Origin: Manihot esculenta
Lineage: Eukaryota; Streptophyta; Magnoliopsida; Malpighiales; Euphorbiaceae
Reading direction: 5' to 3'
DNA: 64,000 nucleotides
NCBI RefSeq assembly: GCF_001659605.2
Contig: NC_035162.2
Span: 4,111,248 to 4,175,247, forward strand
The notes beneath the pieces were generated by a model. The model searched no databases. It was given only the letters and a program-made list of their open reading frames with translations, and had not been told where the DNA came from. This document shows, piece after piece, positions 26,500 to 38,547 of the stretch. The translations under genes and the position numbers were made by a program. Within the stretch, counting starts at the first letter, position 1, and each line of letters opens with the position of its first letter.

Positions 26500-29400
26500 A
26501 ATAATTAAAACGATTATAGTCAAAACCGTGTTTGGGTTTAGAGAGAGAAAATATGGGGATGTAGAGAGAGAGAGAGAGAGTTTGACCTTAGACAGGGAGG
26601 TGTGTGGTCTTAGATAGCTAAATTTGAATATCTCCTATATTTATGGGCAAACATCTGCTTTAATAGCTCATTAACTTCACATTAATATTATCTCAATCCT
26701 TCTTAATTTTAGATCAGTCAGTACAACTCCACTAAAAAGTTTTAAATTCCAAACATATTAAAATTATACTTATTTTATTAATATTTTTATTTAATTATTT
26801 TCTAAAAACCTCACGTATCAAAAAAATAACTAATTTAAACCAAATAATGTCTTAGTTTAACTTTCTACTTTAATCTCTTTAAATTAAAAATGTGAAATTA
26901 AAATTATACCAAAATTTCCTTCTTTTTTTTTTAACATATTTGAACTTTCTATTATGTACTTGTAAAAAAATCATTGGCAATATAAATATTATTTTTTACA
27001 AATATATGAACAAGCCTACCTTCTTGTAATTACTAATAAAGCAAAAGGGCAAAAGAAAAAAAAATTACAGTTGGCTCATATCTAGAATTAATTTAAAGCT
27101 TGATTTATAAATTTGTATGAAATATTTTAATTTTTTTTAATTAATTTTAGACAATTGAAGAAATTAAGAGAGATAAATAGTATTTAGGAATTTGGATAGT
27201 GGAGAATTGATTACTTAATTCAAAGAAAAGTTTAGCCTCAATTGATTAAATGATTAAAAAAATATTTATACGTTAAATAAAAGTTTGAGTTTTCATATTT
27301 ATTTTAATTTTTTATTAAAAATAAATAAATAAAAAGGGTCAGAATCAGTTAGTGAACTAATTTCATATTACAATGAATGATTAAGACTTCACAATTTTTT
27401 TTTTTAAATTATCATATTAATGGCATGATAGTTGATGTATGAAATTAAAATACTTAAATACTGAATTCTGTACAGATTAGTGGCCAGCAAATTGTTGAAA
27501 ATGCTGTTTTGGCACTGTACTATTGGTTTGGCACCGACAAAAACCAAAGGAGAAAAATTGAAAACGCAGTCAAAATCGTCTAATGCAAGTTGGTTGAGTC
27601 GAGCCAGGCTTATTACATCTTATTGTATAACAGCTAATAAAACAAAATAGCTAAATTCAGAATTTCATTTTATTAATAATTTTAGTATTCATATTTTAAA
27701 TTTAAAAATTTTCTTTCAAAAATTTATTTAAATCTCACTCCTTAATTGATAAAAAAAAAAATTCACTCCTTGGAAAAAAAATATATGGTCTATTTTTTTA
27801 AAAATATTAAAGGTGGTAATAGTATTAACCATCCAAAGATAATAAGCATCTTATAAAATCTGGGTTTTTAGAAAGAACTGTTAGAAAATTAAAAAATTCT
27901 GTTAATGTTCTTAATCATGGGTTTTTAGACAACTGTTAGAAAAAACTTCTTGTCTTGAAATTTTTTTAATTTTTTAAGGAGTTAATTATTAATTAAATTG
28001 AATTTAATATAATATGCTTATAGTATCATCACATTATAGAAACAAAAGCTTTAATAAATATAATATAAATAAATTTAGAATAAGTTTAAACTAATCTGTG
28101 TAGATGCAAAAAATATGAATTTATCAAAAAAAATAATCAAAAGGGTATTTAAATTAGGGGGAAAAAGGGAAAAAAAAAAAAAAAAAGTTGACATCAGGAC
28201 AAATCAATCACTTGGATAACTGTATGGCAAGTACAACAGCAAACATTCTGTGTCTCAACTTGTTACATCCTCTTTGTTTGTCTAAATCTCAACTTGTTAA
28301 GCATATACACATAAAGTCTTGCAGCTTATTTTCTTTTCTTCTTAATTTTTACAAATCAAATATTTAAAACAATTTTGAGTTATTCATTTGATATTAATTA
28401 AGTAATGCAGAAATTTATGTTTTTAATTAGATATTCATTGAGTTTTAGGTTGACTCTATCCACTGTATGATTTGATAATATATATTTAGAAATTCACTTA
28501 ATGGTTTTTGTTTAGAAAATTCCTTGAGAAGCACATATTTTTGTTAGGATTAAATTGACTATGAAGAGTCATTTGACTTGAATAATTCAACTAAGTGATG
28601 ATGAAATAAATATTATCATATTAAAGGAGAATGTCAAACGATGCATCTTCTTGCCTAACCATTATGTCAGAAGACTATGTTTTCAAACGGTCAACAGCTA
28701 TGTTTGGTTTAAACCCAAACATCTTCGTCTCTAACATGTAATTATTAATAGCCATCTTTGTTTTTTTTTTTTTAAAATACTACAAGACAAACATACTTCC
28801 ATCTGTGTATGATTGCATATTGTTGTATGTCGAATATATTATATATATGTATTTGGTTTTTTCTTTTAGAGAAAAAGAAAGGTTGAAACGTTCACAGTTT
28901 TAAGTCGGCGGTTAATATAATATCATTAAATTTTTAGAATATTTTAATTTCCATTCAAACTTAAAAAGTCCGTGTGCTACAATCTCACTTGCTTTAGCAT
29001 TACTATGATGTAATGTACAAGTACCACATAATTATTAATAATTTTAAAATATTTATTTAATTATATATTAATTGAATCGGATATACGATAAATAGATTGT
29101 TTATTGTTGGCTTGCACCGTCTGGTTCAATTCCTTTCGCTATCGTCCTATTATTTATGATGCAAACATTGCATTTCATGGAATTGTTCTAACGGTTAAAG
29201 TTTTTGTAAGGACTCTAAAACTAATTAAGATCTACGCAACTGCATTTCGCATATATGTCAGTCGATAGAGTTATTATAATAAATTTTAAATCAAGATTTT
29301 ATCTTATAGTCCATTCATAAAAACAACAAACATCCCTTACCTCTTTAGTTTGCGTGGTTTTACATAGCGCTAAATCACTTCTCACATATAAAAACGACAA

Positions 29401-30475
29401 GCAAAAATCGCTTTAGCGAAATCAGTCTCACTCTAAAATTAGTTATCGGATTAAAATCCATCAAAACTGTTCATGTAAACCCATTTTGAAACGGTCACTA
29501 ATCATAGAATCACAAAAAAATACACGCTAAGATAAGAATAACTCATTTTTTATGTATGATTTAAAAGAGTTAATTTAAATTATTTAATTATTTTTATTAT
29601 TAATAATAATTTATATATTTATGCAATATGAGATTGTTATATTTTTTTCCAATTAATTTTATGATGTTTTTTTGCGGTCATGCCGTATTAAATCAAATAT
29701 AAGATTAGATACTCAGTTATTGGATTTATTAGTGTTGGAATGGTTACATCTTATTTCACAAATAATTTTTTTTTATTTAATAAAAATTATTAAATAATTT
29801 AAATTAACCATTTTATATCAATCAGAAAATATAAATTAAAAAATTATTTAGATTAAGTTTCACTGGACTGTTACATTTATCACATAAATTGCAAGGATAT
29901 TTTGTAAATAGGTGTATCCGCTGTCGGCCCATGAACCATCTCCGCTCAATCCAAGTAAAGAAAGCTCGTTACAAGCCCTCACAATGATGTGATAGTTAAT
30001 TAGTAATGGTTATCTGGGAGGCAATCTTCTGATTGAAGCCTTTTAACGAACAAATTGACCCGTCAAGGTCTAGCCAAATTTTTTTTTTAGTGCCGTTATA
30101 AAATTTTGAATCGAATCAAATGACATTATATTAAATTGAAATTAAAAAAAATTAATAATATAAAAATTAAACAGTATTGAATTAAATTTATTTAATTATT
30201 TAATTTTAATTTTTTATTTAAAATCATGTTAAAATAAAAAAGAAACGGATCAAATTAAAATTTTATGGAAAACTGATTTTATATATATATATTTTTTAAA
30301 ATAAGATATATTGATATTATAATTATAGTATATAATTTTAATAAATATTTTATATATTATATAATTTCAATAAAATTATATTTATATATACTATCTCAAT
30401 ATAAATAAAATTATAATAATAAAATATAAATTATTAAAATAATTATATATATATACACTTGTAATTATTATTAGT

Positions 30476-30507
<32 letters not shown>

Positions 30508-30830
30508 TAAATTATTATATTTTAATTAGTAATTTATTATTAAAATTCTTTTAAAAATTAAAAAAAAAATTTAAAATTTTTTATATTTATTCGAATATAT
30601 TTATCGTGTTAATAATTTAAATTAATTAATTCAATTGATTAATTATAATTTATTTTATTTAAATAGGCGGTATGTATACTATATTTATAAAATTTATTTT
30701 AATAAAATATAAATTATTAAAATCAATTATATATATATTTAGTGGTTATTATTACTCCAAAAAATAAATATATATAATTGTTAACAAAACTATATATATT
30801 AACAAAATATAATTTGAGAAGATCAGAAAT
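26500..30830. other. large AT-rich spacer without recognised genes
   Basis: It holds a (GA)n tract at 26562–26580, many A/T runs, and slightly GC-richer islands at about 27480–27620, 28560–28740 and 29900–30080. None of the islands has an open frame of note. An imperfect TAA repeat lies at about 30481–30505. No transposon coding sequence is visible. Confidence 0.5.
29550..29815. repeat. imperfect inverted repeat (fold-back element)
   Basis: Arms of about 35–45 bp around gttaatttaaattatttaa (from about 29560) reappear inverted as ttaaataatttaaattaac (ending about 29810). The centre is about 190 bp. This is the shape of a small MITE, but the arms are AT-rich, so chance pairing is possible. Confidence 0.3.
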
Positions 30831-30836
30831 AATTCG

Positions 30837-30962
30837 ATGGCTCTCTCTGACTATATAGAAGGTGGTCATGATCTAGCCACAACTGAAGTGTACGCTCTCC
30901 AGCAAAGTCTTTTTCATATTAAGGACAACTTTTTGACACGTGGGATGTATGTTTACGGATAA
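30837..30962 (+). CDS. small 41-codon ORF in an AT-rich spacer
   Basis: An ATG at 30837 opens a 41-residue frame beginning MALSDYIEGGHDLATTEV and ending at TAA 30960–30962. Its GC content is clearly above that of the surrounding DNA, and a tatatata word sits about 40 bp upstream. I do not recognise the peptide. It may be an exon remnant of a lost or transposed gene, or chance. Confidence 0.2.
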   Translation: MALSDYIEGGHDLATTEVYALQQSLFHIKDNFLTRGMYVYG

Positions 30963-31693
30963 TCATTCTTTATTTTATATTTTAAATTTCAATTGTTTTT
31001 ATAATTTTTACTTTGGATTTTTTTAAATAGTAAATATATTCTAGCTTGTAGGACCAATATTTCAATTCTTTAGATTAGATGTTCGGAAAATAAGAGTGCT
31101 CATTCTTTAACGAGAGCCTTTATTTTTTATTATCATTACTAACTCTGGATTGATAGTCCAGTTTGTCTTTTAAATTATTATTTCTCGAGATAATAATATC
31201 TATTTTTCTCAATTTAAAAAAATTAAATTAAATTAAATTAATTATAATTATTTTCTTTTAAATATATTATTTTAGGCTAAACGATATGATTTTAATATAA
31301 TAAATAAATAAAATTAAACAAATTTGTAATATATCGGACGAATGATAAATACTCCTCTCGTTAAAATTTTTTTACTGGAAAAGAATACAACAAAGTATTT
31401 GGAAATTCTATTGAAATTTTTTTATTTTTATTTTTTTCTTTAAAAATTTGAAAATTGTAATAGTAGAAGAATATTCTTTTTATTTAATGTTTTGATACAT
31501 TTTAAATAAAAATATCATATAATATTGTAGATATTTAATACTATTATGAGATTATGAGATTAAAATGTGAGACTGGAGATATTATATATAACAGTTAATT
31601 CATTTAGTTATAATTTGATTTTGAATTAAAATTTATGCTAAATTAATATATATTTTTAATAAATGTATATTTATAAGACAATATAACTCAATG

Positions 31694-31762
31694 CACTCCG
31701 AGACTTAGTCTGATTTTAAGGTTCGACTCCCCCAACTCCTATTTCAAAAAAAAAAAAAAGAT
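31694..31762 (+). mobile_element. 5'-truncated SINE-like retroinsertion
   Basis: A ~67-bp insert holds a perfect RNA polymerase III B-box (ggttcgactcc, 31720–31730) and ends in a 14-A tail. It is flanked by direct repeats of aatataactcaatg at 31680–31693 and 31763–31776. A B-box, poly-A and a 14-bp target duplication together are the signature of a tRNA-derived SINE copy. The A-box half is missing, so it is truncated or very short. Confidence 0.6.
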
Positions 31763-31968
31763 AATATAACTCAATGACAATTAACTTTCAGGATATAAGA
31801 GTTATCATAAGCCAATTCTTACGTATGGGTGGCTCCTTTTGTAACAATCCATTAACACTTTTATAAAACTACCCACGCATAAATCTAAAAAACAATTTAA
31901 TAAATCATGACATAAACACTACTCGATGACTACCCAAGGACAGATGTTTATTCTAAATAATTGACTAA

Positions 31969-32616
31969 CTAATTAAGTTCTGATCCTGGGACAAGGAGTT
32001 GTGGCAAGTCCTCGCAGAGCTGAGTGGTGGGCATCTGATAGCGGCAAAGCGGACAAAGGTGGCTGGACATAAGCCATTCAACAATGCAATGCTGGTGATA
32101 AAGGTGGGAACATGGCATCTGAATCAGATCATCTCCATCCTCAAATTCTTTCAAGCAAACAGTACAGATCCCAGGATCCTGGACCCCAACATGAAAAACA
32201 ATTCTTGCTAACCCATCAATGGATGATTTTGACGCAGGAATTGGCTGGCGCAGACCAGCATCCCCATCTTCATATTCTTCAGAGAAAGTTCTTGAAATTC
32301 GTGTAGGTATTACAATTGTTGCGGTGTCAGTGCCACGACTTGTTTCAAGCCTATGCTGAACTTCAAAATCAACTTGTCTCCCAATACGCTCATGGTTGTC
32401 TTCTGAGACTCCCATGGCGGTCAAGGTCTCGCATAGAAGCTCGCATATCGATTCTTCATAATCACAGGCAGCTACCTCAATGCATCTTTCGTCTATAAGA
32501 AAGGTCTCCTCCGAAACAACGATTGGATCGTCAAAATCAGACAATAAAACATATTGCTCATAAATATCAGTGAGGAAGAAACTGAGCTTAATCGTTGGTG
32601 CAGGGAGCTGGTCCAT
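31969..32616 (-). CDS. RING-H2 zinc-finger protein (probable E3 ligase), copy A
   Basis: A single-exon gene of 215 residues. A C-terminal RING-H2 finger spans 151–191: CTVC, 14 residues, CSHLYH, QHC, 10 residues, CPLC. All eight zinc ligands are present. The N-terminal ~145 residues are acidic with no membrane segment, signal peptide or second domain, so it is probably a soluble ubiquitin ligase. The ATG at 32616 directly follows a leader with a TATA-like word about 70 bp upstream. It is one of two tandem paralogues; the second starts 3.0 kb further right on the same strand. The finger is nearly identical between them while the N-terminal part has diverged. Substrates are unknown. Confidence 0.85.
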   Translation of the reverse strand: MDQLPAPTIKLSFFLTDIYEQYVLLSDFDDPIVVSEETFLIDERCIEVAACDYEESICELLCETLTAMGVSEDNHERIGRQVDFEVQHRLETSRGTDTATIVIPTRISRTFSEEYEDGDAGLRQPIPASKSSIDGLARIVFHVGVQDPGICTVCLKEFEDGDDLIQMPCSHLYHQHCIVEWLMSSHLCPLCRYQMPTTQLCEDLPQLLVPGSELN

Positions 32617-32639
32617 GGCGAATAACTGAATTGAATATG

Positions 32640-32765
32640 TCGAGCTGAGGTTGATTTTCCAGATATATGACTATAGGCATATATATAAGAATTTGCATAG
32701 TCCTACTCCGTTTAGAATTAGGATATTGACGATAGTTGGGGGACCGGTCGGTCAGACTGATTCGG
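32640..32765 (-). promoter_or_regulatory. promoter of RING copy A, shared with copy B
   Basis: On the minus strand a TATATATA-type box lies near 32680. Further upstream is the word ggaccggtcggtcag (plus-strand 32741–32755). The same arrangement and word recur at 35753–35767 upstream of copy B, where the duplicated block ends a few bases later. Confidence 0.45.
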
Positions 32766-32789
32766 TTTAACACCCTGTTTGATTTCAAT

Positions 32790-34845
32790 TTTTTTAAATC
32801 GAACCCATATCATCTAATTGAACAAAAATATATAGATCCTTTTGACAGAAATAAAATTTGATCTTGATACCTCTTGTAACTCAAGAATTACCTTTGCCAT
32901 TTGTGTCAGGCTTTTTATGATTTATTAGTTTTCTAAATTATACTTATATCTTAATGAAATTATATTAAAATAAAATAATAAATAAATAACTATTATAAAG
33001 AAAAAAACTATAATTTCAATAATTAATATTTTAAATATTTTTAATTAATTAAATTAGCTGTTAAATTATTTTATCTTATATTTTTTATAGAGTTAAAAAA
33101 TGTGTAAATTTGTATCTTTATTGTTTTATATTAATGTAATAATATTATTTATTTATTTATATTATAGAACTTTAATATTAGTTTTTCTCTTTTACATATA
33201 ATTGAATGTTATTATTTTAAATTATTTAAATCTTAAAATTTAAGCATATTTATTCTAATATTTTTATTAATAAAAAATTAATTATAATAAAAATATTATT
33301 ATTAATTTTATATTATTTATTGAATAATATACCTGTTAAACCCAATTCAATTATGCTTTCAAAAAAAAAAACCCAATTCAATTATTATTAAATTTTAAAT
33401 CATTTAATTATCTACTCTCGTCGGTTTATTGACAATGCAGAACCTTTTTTTAAAAAAAAAATATTAACAAGCTTTAAAGTCCGGCTGATATTGAAGGTAT
33501 TATTTTTTTAATTGTTACATTAATATAATTAATAAATAAAAGATTTACAGTGAAATTATAGTTAAATTTAATTTATAATAAATATTATATTATTTAAATT
33601 CATATAACTAAAAGTAAATAAAAAAAAACTCAATTAACAGTTAAATAAAAATTCAAAAGGATTTGAAAGGTTAAACTAATTAAAATAAAAAAAAAACATA
33701 CGAAAAAATTCCAACTCATATAATATAAATTAAAATAAAAGGAGAATTTAAATTCAAAAATTTATCAAATCATGACTGATTTCATTAACAGAGTTAAAAT
33801 TCATTAGTAATAATAATGATGAATTTTAAAAAATACACGATCCGCTAATGAAAATGTTGGATTTTAAAAAATACATTACCCGCTAACAAAAACGTGTTCT
33901 ACTAGTAATTTTATTAATGACTATTTTACTTTGTAACAAATAGTAATATTCATTACACATCCATTAATGATATATTAACAGATGTATGATCCGTTAAAAA
34001 TCTATTATTGTCATTAACGAACTAATATCCATTAGTGATTAACTGAATTAAATTATATCACAAATCATCAAATTCTTAAATTTTGTTTTTACAGATTTTA
34101 AAATTTTCAATTTCGCGGAAGTCGCATTGAAGAAATGTAGCTTTCACCACTATCACCGTGTACTGCTACACCATCCTCAGCTGCACTATTAGTGGGCCAT
34201 TCCCATCAATAACACCATTCACCATCAAACTTGGTTAGTTGATTTTTTAGTTGATTTTTTACATTATATCATGTTAAGGTAATTATCAAATTCTTAATTC
34301 TTAATTTTTCAATCTCGCTGAAGTCATATTAAAGGAGTGTAGCTTTCACTACGATCACTGTCCACGGCTATACCATCGTTAAGTACGTCATTCTCATCAT
34401 CTCAGTCGACAGGTGAGCCATTCCCTGCAGTCGCACCTTTCACCGTGAACCGTCGTTCAAATTTAGTTATTATAATAACTAAAGATTTTTAGTTTGTAAA
34501 TTCAATTAATTATTAATTTTAAAAAATTCTATTAATTAAAAAAAACATTGATAAATACCATGATATCACACGTGTCTTACTTAAATTAGCTTTAATCTCT
34601 TTAATCTTAGCATTTTTTATCAAAAATAAAATTTCATTAAATGGATGAAGCCATTACAATAGATTCATCAACATGGGTCTCTTTTAGTATATATAATATA
34701 TAATACTTCATAACGGTTAAAATGATTAAAAAAATTAAATAATAAAAGAATTCTTAATTTATATATACAACATTTAAGTTTCTTGTGAATAAAAAATTTC
34801 AAGAATAATTAAAATATATTATATATATTTAAAATTATATTGATT
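32790..34845. other. AT-rich spacer between RING duplicates
   Basis: No gene is seen. Around 33830–34040 there are repeated words such as ccgctaatgaaaatg and cattaatgatata that could be a degraded transposon end. Two related direct repeats follow and are listed separately. Confidence 0.4.
34095..34385. repeat. pair of diverged direct repeats
   Basis: Two blocks of about 75 bp (about 34100–34175 and 34300–34377) share a common order of words: tttcaat-tcgc, gaagtc, gtgtagctttcac, atcac, ggct/ctgc, tacaccat. They are about 200 bp apart and GC-richer than their surroundings. Origin unknown; fragments of a transposable element are likely. Confidence 0.45.
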
Positions 34846-34986
34846 ACTTATGCGTGTATGCCTTTATATGTACCAATCCATTAATATTATTTTAAAACTA
34901 CTTGCACATAAATCTAAGAAAAAACTTGATAAATCATGACATAGAATAGTGCTACCCAAGTACAGTTGTTTATTCTAAACAATTGA

Positions 34987-35628
34987 CTAATTAATTACGT
35001 TCTGATCCTGGGGCAACGAATTGTGGCAATGCTCGCTGAGCTGAGTGGTGGGCATCTGATAGCGGCAAAGCGGACAAAGGTGGCTGGTCATAAGCCATTC
35101 AACAATGCAATGCTGGTGATAAAGGTGGGAACATGGCATCTGAATCAGATCATCTCCATCCTCAAATTCTTCCAAGCAAACAATACAGTTCTCAGGATCC
35201 TGGACCCCAACAGCAAACACAATTCTTGTTAGGTCATCAATGGATGATTCTGACGCAGGAATTGGCTGGCGCGTATCAGCATCCTCATCTACATATTCTT
35301 CAGAGTAGAGGCTTGCCATTTCTATAGATAGTAAAATGGTTGTGGTGGTCGTGCGACGTGCTTCAAGCATACGCTTAACATCAGAATCAACTCGTCTCCA
35401 AACACTCTCATGGTCGTCTTCTGAGACTCCCATGGTGGTCAAGGTCTCGCATACAAGCTTTCTTGTCGATTCTCCATAATCACAGCCAGCTATCTCAATG
35501 AATCTTTCGTCTACAATAAAGGTCTCCTCCGAAACATAGAGTGGATCATCAGAATCAGCCAATAAAACATATTGCTCATAAATATTAGTGAGGAAGAAAT
35601 TCAACATAATCGTTGGTTGGTTCTCCAT
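34987..35628 (-). CDS. RING-H2 zinc-finger protein (probable E3 ligase), copy B
   Basis: A single-exon gene of 213 residues, the tandem paralogue of copy A. The RING-H2 finger spans 148–188 with all eight ligands (CIVC ... CSHLYH ... HC ... CPLC). I start at ATG 35628 (MENQPTIML), the position equivalent to the copy A start. The frame stays open 39 codons further upstream, but that part aligns with the untranslated leader of copy A. The N-terminal region carries the same FFLTNIYEQYVLLADSDDP-type opening as copy A but many substitutions. The duplicated block covers about 34846–35777 and corresponds to about 31815–32770. Confidence 0.84.
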   Translation of the reverse strand: MENQPTIMLNFFLTNIYEQYVLLADSDDPLYVSEETFIVDERFIEIAGCDYGESTRKLVCETLTTMGVSEDDHESVWRRVDSDVKRMLEARRTTTTTILLSIEMASLYSEEYVDEDADTRQPIPASESSIDDLTRIVFAVGVQDPENCIVCLEEFEDGDDLIQMPCSHLYHQHCIVEWLMTSHLCPLCRYQMPTTQLSEHCHNSLPQDQNVIN

Positions 35629-35777
35629 GACGAATAATTGAATCGAATATGTAGAGCTGAGGTTGATTTTCCAGATATATGAGTTTATGTGTATATATAA
35701 GAATTTGCATAATCCTACTTCATTTAGAATTAGGATATTCACCATAGTTGTGGGACCGGTCGGTCAGACCGATTCCG

Positions 35778-37007
35778 CGATTAGCTCTGATTTATATATG
35801 CACTATGAATAAAAAAGTTCAAGAATAATTAATAAAATTTATATCTAATAAATAAAATAAAAAGGACCTCTTTAGTCCGAAAAATTTAATTAATTATTAT
35901 ATTTTTTAATTAATAGGATGAAAATTGATAAATAAGGATACTGTCAAAATAAATATATTTATTTTAAATTTTATTTTATTAATTAAATAAAACTTTAGGG
36001 GTAGTTTATCATTAAATTTTTAAGATTAAATTTTAAAACAAATTAAAAAATTTGACTCTATTGTGTAAGATATTTTTAACTATAAATTTTAATTAATTAG
36101 CGGAAATATATGGAGTTTTTAGACAATGTAATTATGATATTGTTGATTATCTATCGTTTGCAATTAATTAAAATTAAATATTATATTTAAATTGAAACAA
36201 ATGTTTTTCCTACATTGTTTAATAATTTAGTTTAACATAATATTAAACTTATAATTAAAATTAATTTCCTGTCTCAACAATCAATGTATCGCTTGCCTGA
36301 GTTGATGAGGTTTTTCAATTGCCGATTTCTTTTTGTTTGGATCTGTTGAATAAATGGCACAAGGCAAGATCTGCTTTAAGTTCAATTATTTTGGCTAGTG
36401 CACATCACATATCGTTGTAACATGTCCTTGCCTCTCTTACAACAGAAATTACAGCAACAAAATTTGTTTTGAAATATGCAAGCAACAGGCTGGTGAACCT
36501 TGGCTGAACTAATCCAGCACAATTTTTGTGTAAAATATAAAACAAAATTTTCATTCCAACTGCGTCTCAAGACCTGGAAGCCAAGCTGCGGAAAGTGATT
36601 CCCTGAGATTTCTAGAACATCAATGTGGGAAGATCGTCTGATCATTTCCCGACATCACTGTTGTTATAAATACAGATGAAATAAAGCATGACAATTATAT
36701 AAGATAACCAGAAATATTAAAACAAACAATGAAAGTAACAAGAGTTCTCATCATTTACTGAATGCCAAAAATTTGTTAGCGAATTGTTGATTGCAAATCC
36801 CAAATAAATGCAGAAGAGGCTTACAGTCAGTTAGTTGCCCGCCAGAAATACAGGCCACCGCCTACACATCCTACCTGGATGATTTATTGATCTACACCTA
36901 CAACTGAAAATTGGAAAAACAATGTGGCATGATTCTACTACAAATCCACAAATTTGAGAGATTTTGAGAATGCAAACCCAAGAAATGGTCCTCCTAAGTA
37001 ACTATTT
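35778..37007. other. spacer and 3' flank of the BAG8-like gene
   Basis: 35780–36280 is AT-rich and featureless. 36350–37007 has mixed composition and probably includes the 3' UTR of the leftward BAG8-like gene. An open frame at 36382–36645 has no recognisable content. Confidence 0.45.
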
Positions 37008-38547
37008 TCACAGCATTCTCTTCTTCATCACATCAACCCTTGACTCCATCTTCACAGGCATTGGGGCAGAAAAAACTGAACTCCCATCTTTATCCTGGCG
37101 AAACCTACGAATTTCATAATCATTGCTCCTTCTTACATTCCTTGTAGGATTCCTCTCACCATTGCTGCTCTGTGTAGATGCTGCATTCTCTTCGTCAACA
37201 ACAACATCATTCTCTGTACTTTTAGAGATTCCATTTCTCTCTTCAATTTCACTGTGATCCATAGTCTCTCCATGATCACCACTAGAATCACTCCCTTCAC
37301 AGAAACTACCGTCTCCAATTAAAACAGACTCATGGTCGTTGCTGAAAGTCCTATACACATTTCCATTCTCAGCAAAGATTACACTTTTCTTCACTCTTGG
37401 TTTACCAACATTGTTTTTCATCAAACCACCATATCTAATTTTGGAACCGCCATTTTTTCCATTAGGGAAAAACTTCGGGTTTTCATACTCATCTTCCTCA
37501 TCATTAATGAATTGATGAAACCCTTCAAGCTCCACATCTTCCTCATCATTATCACAAACTCTAGAAAACCCACGAATCTTTTCAATTCTGTCACTCAACC
37601 TCTCCACTATTTCCTTATGATACCCACTTAAATCTCCATGTCCAACACTGGCATTTGAAGCCCCAGATTTGTTGTTGTTCATAACAAACCTCACATTTTT
37701 TGCAGGTTTATATGAACATCCATGCTTTTTAGCTGCAAGCCCATCAATGAACTCCAAAAATCATAGTATCTCTCTGCTAATTGACCCTTTTCCATCTCTG
37801 ATCAAAGGATCTCCGCCCTGCAAACAGAAGTCACTTAAGAATCGAAAGAATTCAAAATTTATAAAATTGGAAAGAAAAAAAAAAAAAAAGGAGAACGACC
37901 TGTAAACGATATACCTGAATGGAGCCAAGTTTGAACAAGAAGTCCATGGCTTTGTAGGAAACAACATCACAGTTGAAATGGGTTTTATTCGAGATGGAGG
38001 ATTTGAGAGAGTTGAAGTTGGATTTAATAAAAGCAAGATCCTGGAGCTGACCTAGGGTTCTTGATCTGCGAACAAGAAAAGCACGGAAATGGATTTGAAT
38101 AACGCGAGCTGCTGCCTCTCTAAGAGAATATAATGGATGGCAATGACGATTTGAACCAGAAGAAGTATAAAAACGGGGAAGGGAGGATTCGAGAGTGTTG
38201 ATTCGTTGAAGAAGAGAAGAGATAACAGACTGAGTTTGTTGGTCATCACCCAGCTGTTGAGAATGATGATTTTGTGCCTGAAATCGTAGGTTTTGGAAAT
38301 GAAGTTTCTGGGCCTTAAATTTGTAGCGGAAGGTAGGGTAAAGATTGGGTTGCTGCTGCTGAAGGAGAGATCCAAGGGCTTGGAGAAGCGGGTCAATTGA
38401 TAATTGCTGTTGTGGTGGTGCAGAAGGGTAGTGAGGTTGGATACAGCAATGGTTGTAATGGCAGCTGCAACAGCAATTTGTAGTGGCAGTGATGGAAGGG
38501 CTTTGGCAGTGAAGTTGGTGGAGGATTTGAGGATGGTGAGAAGCCAT
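37008..38547 (-). pseudogene. BAG8: BAG8-like co-chaperone gene with an in-frame stop
   Basis: Exon 1 (38547–37915) encodes 211 residues: a His/Cys/Pro/Gln-rich N-terminus, a calmodulin-binding IQ motif (AARVIQIHFRAFLVRR, about 146–161) and most of a BAG domain. Exon 2 (37817–37008) joins in phase, reads 18 codons, then hits TGA at 37763–37761. The frame then stays open for another 250 codons, starting FLEFIDGLAAKKHG and ending KKRML. In relatives an Arg is expected at the stop, so a CGA-to-TGA change is the likely cause. Without it the protein would be about 480 residues. As it stands, a 229-residue product would keep the IQ motif and most of the BAG domain but lose the acidic tail. BAG proteins dock on Hsp70. 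Arabidopsis BAG8 (At3g29310) neighbours PHS1, as here. About 290 bp just upstream of the ATG also appear deleted. Confidence 0.75.

Noticed and set aside
36382..36645. Minus-strand 87-codon frame near the BAG8 3' end
   Set aside because: No recognisable domain and no splice connection to BAG8; likely 3' flank.
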